Shown: positions 13,542 to 14,318 of the stretch, piece after piece
How the letters are laid out: each line of letters opens with the position of its first letter
How positions within the stretch are numbered: position 1 is the first letter of the stretch
NCBI GenBank assembly: GCA_017477805.1
Contig: JAFUUM010000043.1
Location: 1-14,318 of the forward strand
DNA from: Lachnospiraceae bacterium
GTDB taxonomy: Bacteria > Bacillota > Clostridia > Lachnospirales > Lachnospiraceae
Direction: 5' to 3'
DNA: 14,318 nucleotides
Notes under the pieces: model-generated
What the model was told of the DNA's origin: nothing
What the model saw: the letters and a program-made list of their open reading frames with translations, nothing else
Database searches by the model: none
Position numbers and translations under genes: made by a program

Positions 13542-14318
13542 ATGAAAAAGAAACTTGTTTCTGTATTGATGGCAGCTACTATGGCAGCTACCATGCTGGC
13601 TGGTTGCGGTGAGCAGCCCGCTACACCCGCAGGCAACGATACTCCTGCTACCGAGCAGAAGGAAGAGAAGCCCGCTGAAGAGAAGAAAGAGGAAGCTCCC
13701 GCTGAGACTACCGCTGCTGACGTAGATTACGGCACAGGCGAGATCAAAGTTTGGGTTGCTGAGAACGTTGTTGACTTCACCAACGATCAGATCTCCAAAT
13801 TCGTAGAAGCTAACCCTCAGTTCTCCGGTTACACTTTCACCGTTGAAGCTTGTGGTGAAGGCGATGCTGCCGGCAACATGATCACCGACGTTACCGCAGG
13901 TGCTGATATCTACGGTTTCGCTCAGGACCAGATCGCAAGACTGGTTGCTGCAGGTGCACTGGTTGATGTTGCTCCCGAGAACGTTGACGCAGTAAAGAAC
14001 GACAACGCAGCAGGTTCCGTTACCGCTGCTACCGTTGGTGATACTCTGTATGCTTATCCCATGACCGCTGATAACGGTTACTTCCTGTACTATGATAAGA
14101 GCGTGATCTCCGATCCCTCCACTCTGGAAGGCATCTTGGCTGATTGCGAAGCTGCAGGCAGAAACTGCTACGTCGATATGGGTTCCTGGTATCAGGTTGC
14201 TTTCTTCTTCGGTACCGGTTGTAACCTGACCTATGAGACCGATAACGACGGTAACTTCACCGGTTCCAACATCGACTACGCTTCCGATAAGGGTCTGGTA
14301 GCTCTGAAGAAGATGATC
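13542..14318 (+). CDS. ABC transporter sugar-binding lipoprotein, partial at the 3' end
   Basis: The reading frame is open from 13542 to the window edge (259 codons), with the C-terminal part missing. The ATG has TGGAGG (13529-13534) seven bases upstream. Residues 1-21 are a lipoprotein signal peptide (K-K-K, hydrophobic core, then lipobox L-A-G-C22), so the mature protein would be lipid-anchored outside the membrane. Residues about 23-58 are a low-complexity Pro/Ala/Glu/Thr linker. From about residue 62 (G-E-I-K-V-W-V-A) it matches family 1 / MalE-like solute-binding proteins, with D-I-Y-G-F-A-Q-D-Q, V-G-D-T-L-Y-A-Y-P and Y-F-L-Y-Y-D-K segments. It would capture an oligosaccharide and deliver it to permeases probably encoded just downstream. 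Codon use is strongly biased (GCT, GTT, ACC), as in highly expressed genes. Nearby lacZ suggests a galactoside ligand, but this is inference. Confidence 0.92.
   Translation, partial: MKKKLVSVLMAATMAATMLAGCGEQPATPAGNDTPATEQKEEKPAEEKKEEAPAETTAADVDYGTGEIKVWVAENVVDFTNDQISKFVEANPQFSGYTFTVEACGEGDAAGNMITDVTAGADIYGFAQDQIARLVAAGALVDVAPENVDAVKNDNAAGSVTAATVGDTLYAYPMTADNGYFLYYDKSVISDPSTLEGILADCEAAGRNCYVDMGSWYQVAFFFGTGCNLTYETDNDGNFTGSNIDYASDKGLVALKKMI

Noticed and set aside
1..14318. tRNA, rRNA, CRISPR arrays, insertion sequences
   Set aside because: No cloverleaf-like sequences, regularly spaced direct repeats, transposase genes or terminal inverted repeats were seen.

Overview
The window looks like a chromosomal segment from a low-oxygen Firmicute, most plausibly a gut or rumen Clostridia of the Lachnospiraceae type. 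This is an inference from three things: an oxygen-sensitive glycyl radical enzyme with its activase, the TAAGGAGG-type ribosome binding sites, and protein families common in that group (DUF4867, DUF4422, LacZ-type GH2). Coding is dense and no mobile element, RNA gene or CRISPR array is visible.

Layout. (1) 15-1487, minus strand: a methyl-accepting chemotaxis protein with a multi-pass membrane N-terminus and its own sigma-A-like promoter. (2) 1725-4873, plus strand: a YjjI-family glycyl radical enzyme, its YjjW-type radical SAM activase, and an orotate-phosphoribosyltransferase-like protein whose PRPP motif has lost its acidic pair; a strong terminator follows. (3) 5082-8780: a sugar cassette of xylulokinase, a DUF4867 cupin-like protein and an L-fucose/L-arabinose isomerase family protein, closed by a second strong terminator. 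(4) 8874-13177: a DUF4422 protein (putative glycosyltransferase) and a large GH2 beta-galactosidase, 17 nt apart. An extended -10 box is placed so that transcription could begin on the A of the DUF4422 start codon. (5) 13178-13541: a non-coding region holding a terminator, a sigma-A promoter and several LacI-family-like near-palindromes. (6) 13542-14318: the first 259 codons of a lipoprotein sugar-binding protein of an ABC transporter, cut by the window edge.

Reading of the region: units 3 to 6 form a carbohydrate-use neighbourhood. The binding protein, probably followed by permeases beyond the window, would bring in an oligosaccharide. The cytoplasmic GH2 enzyme would release galactose or a related sugar, and the isomerase and kinase would feed a pentose or deoxyhexose into central metabolism. 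The operator-rich intergenic region suggests one or more LacI-family repressors control uptake, but no such repressor gene lies in the window. Unit 2 is the least understood part: a glycyl radical enzyme family whose substrate I do not know, paired with a degenerate phosphoribosyltransferase.
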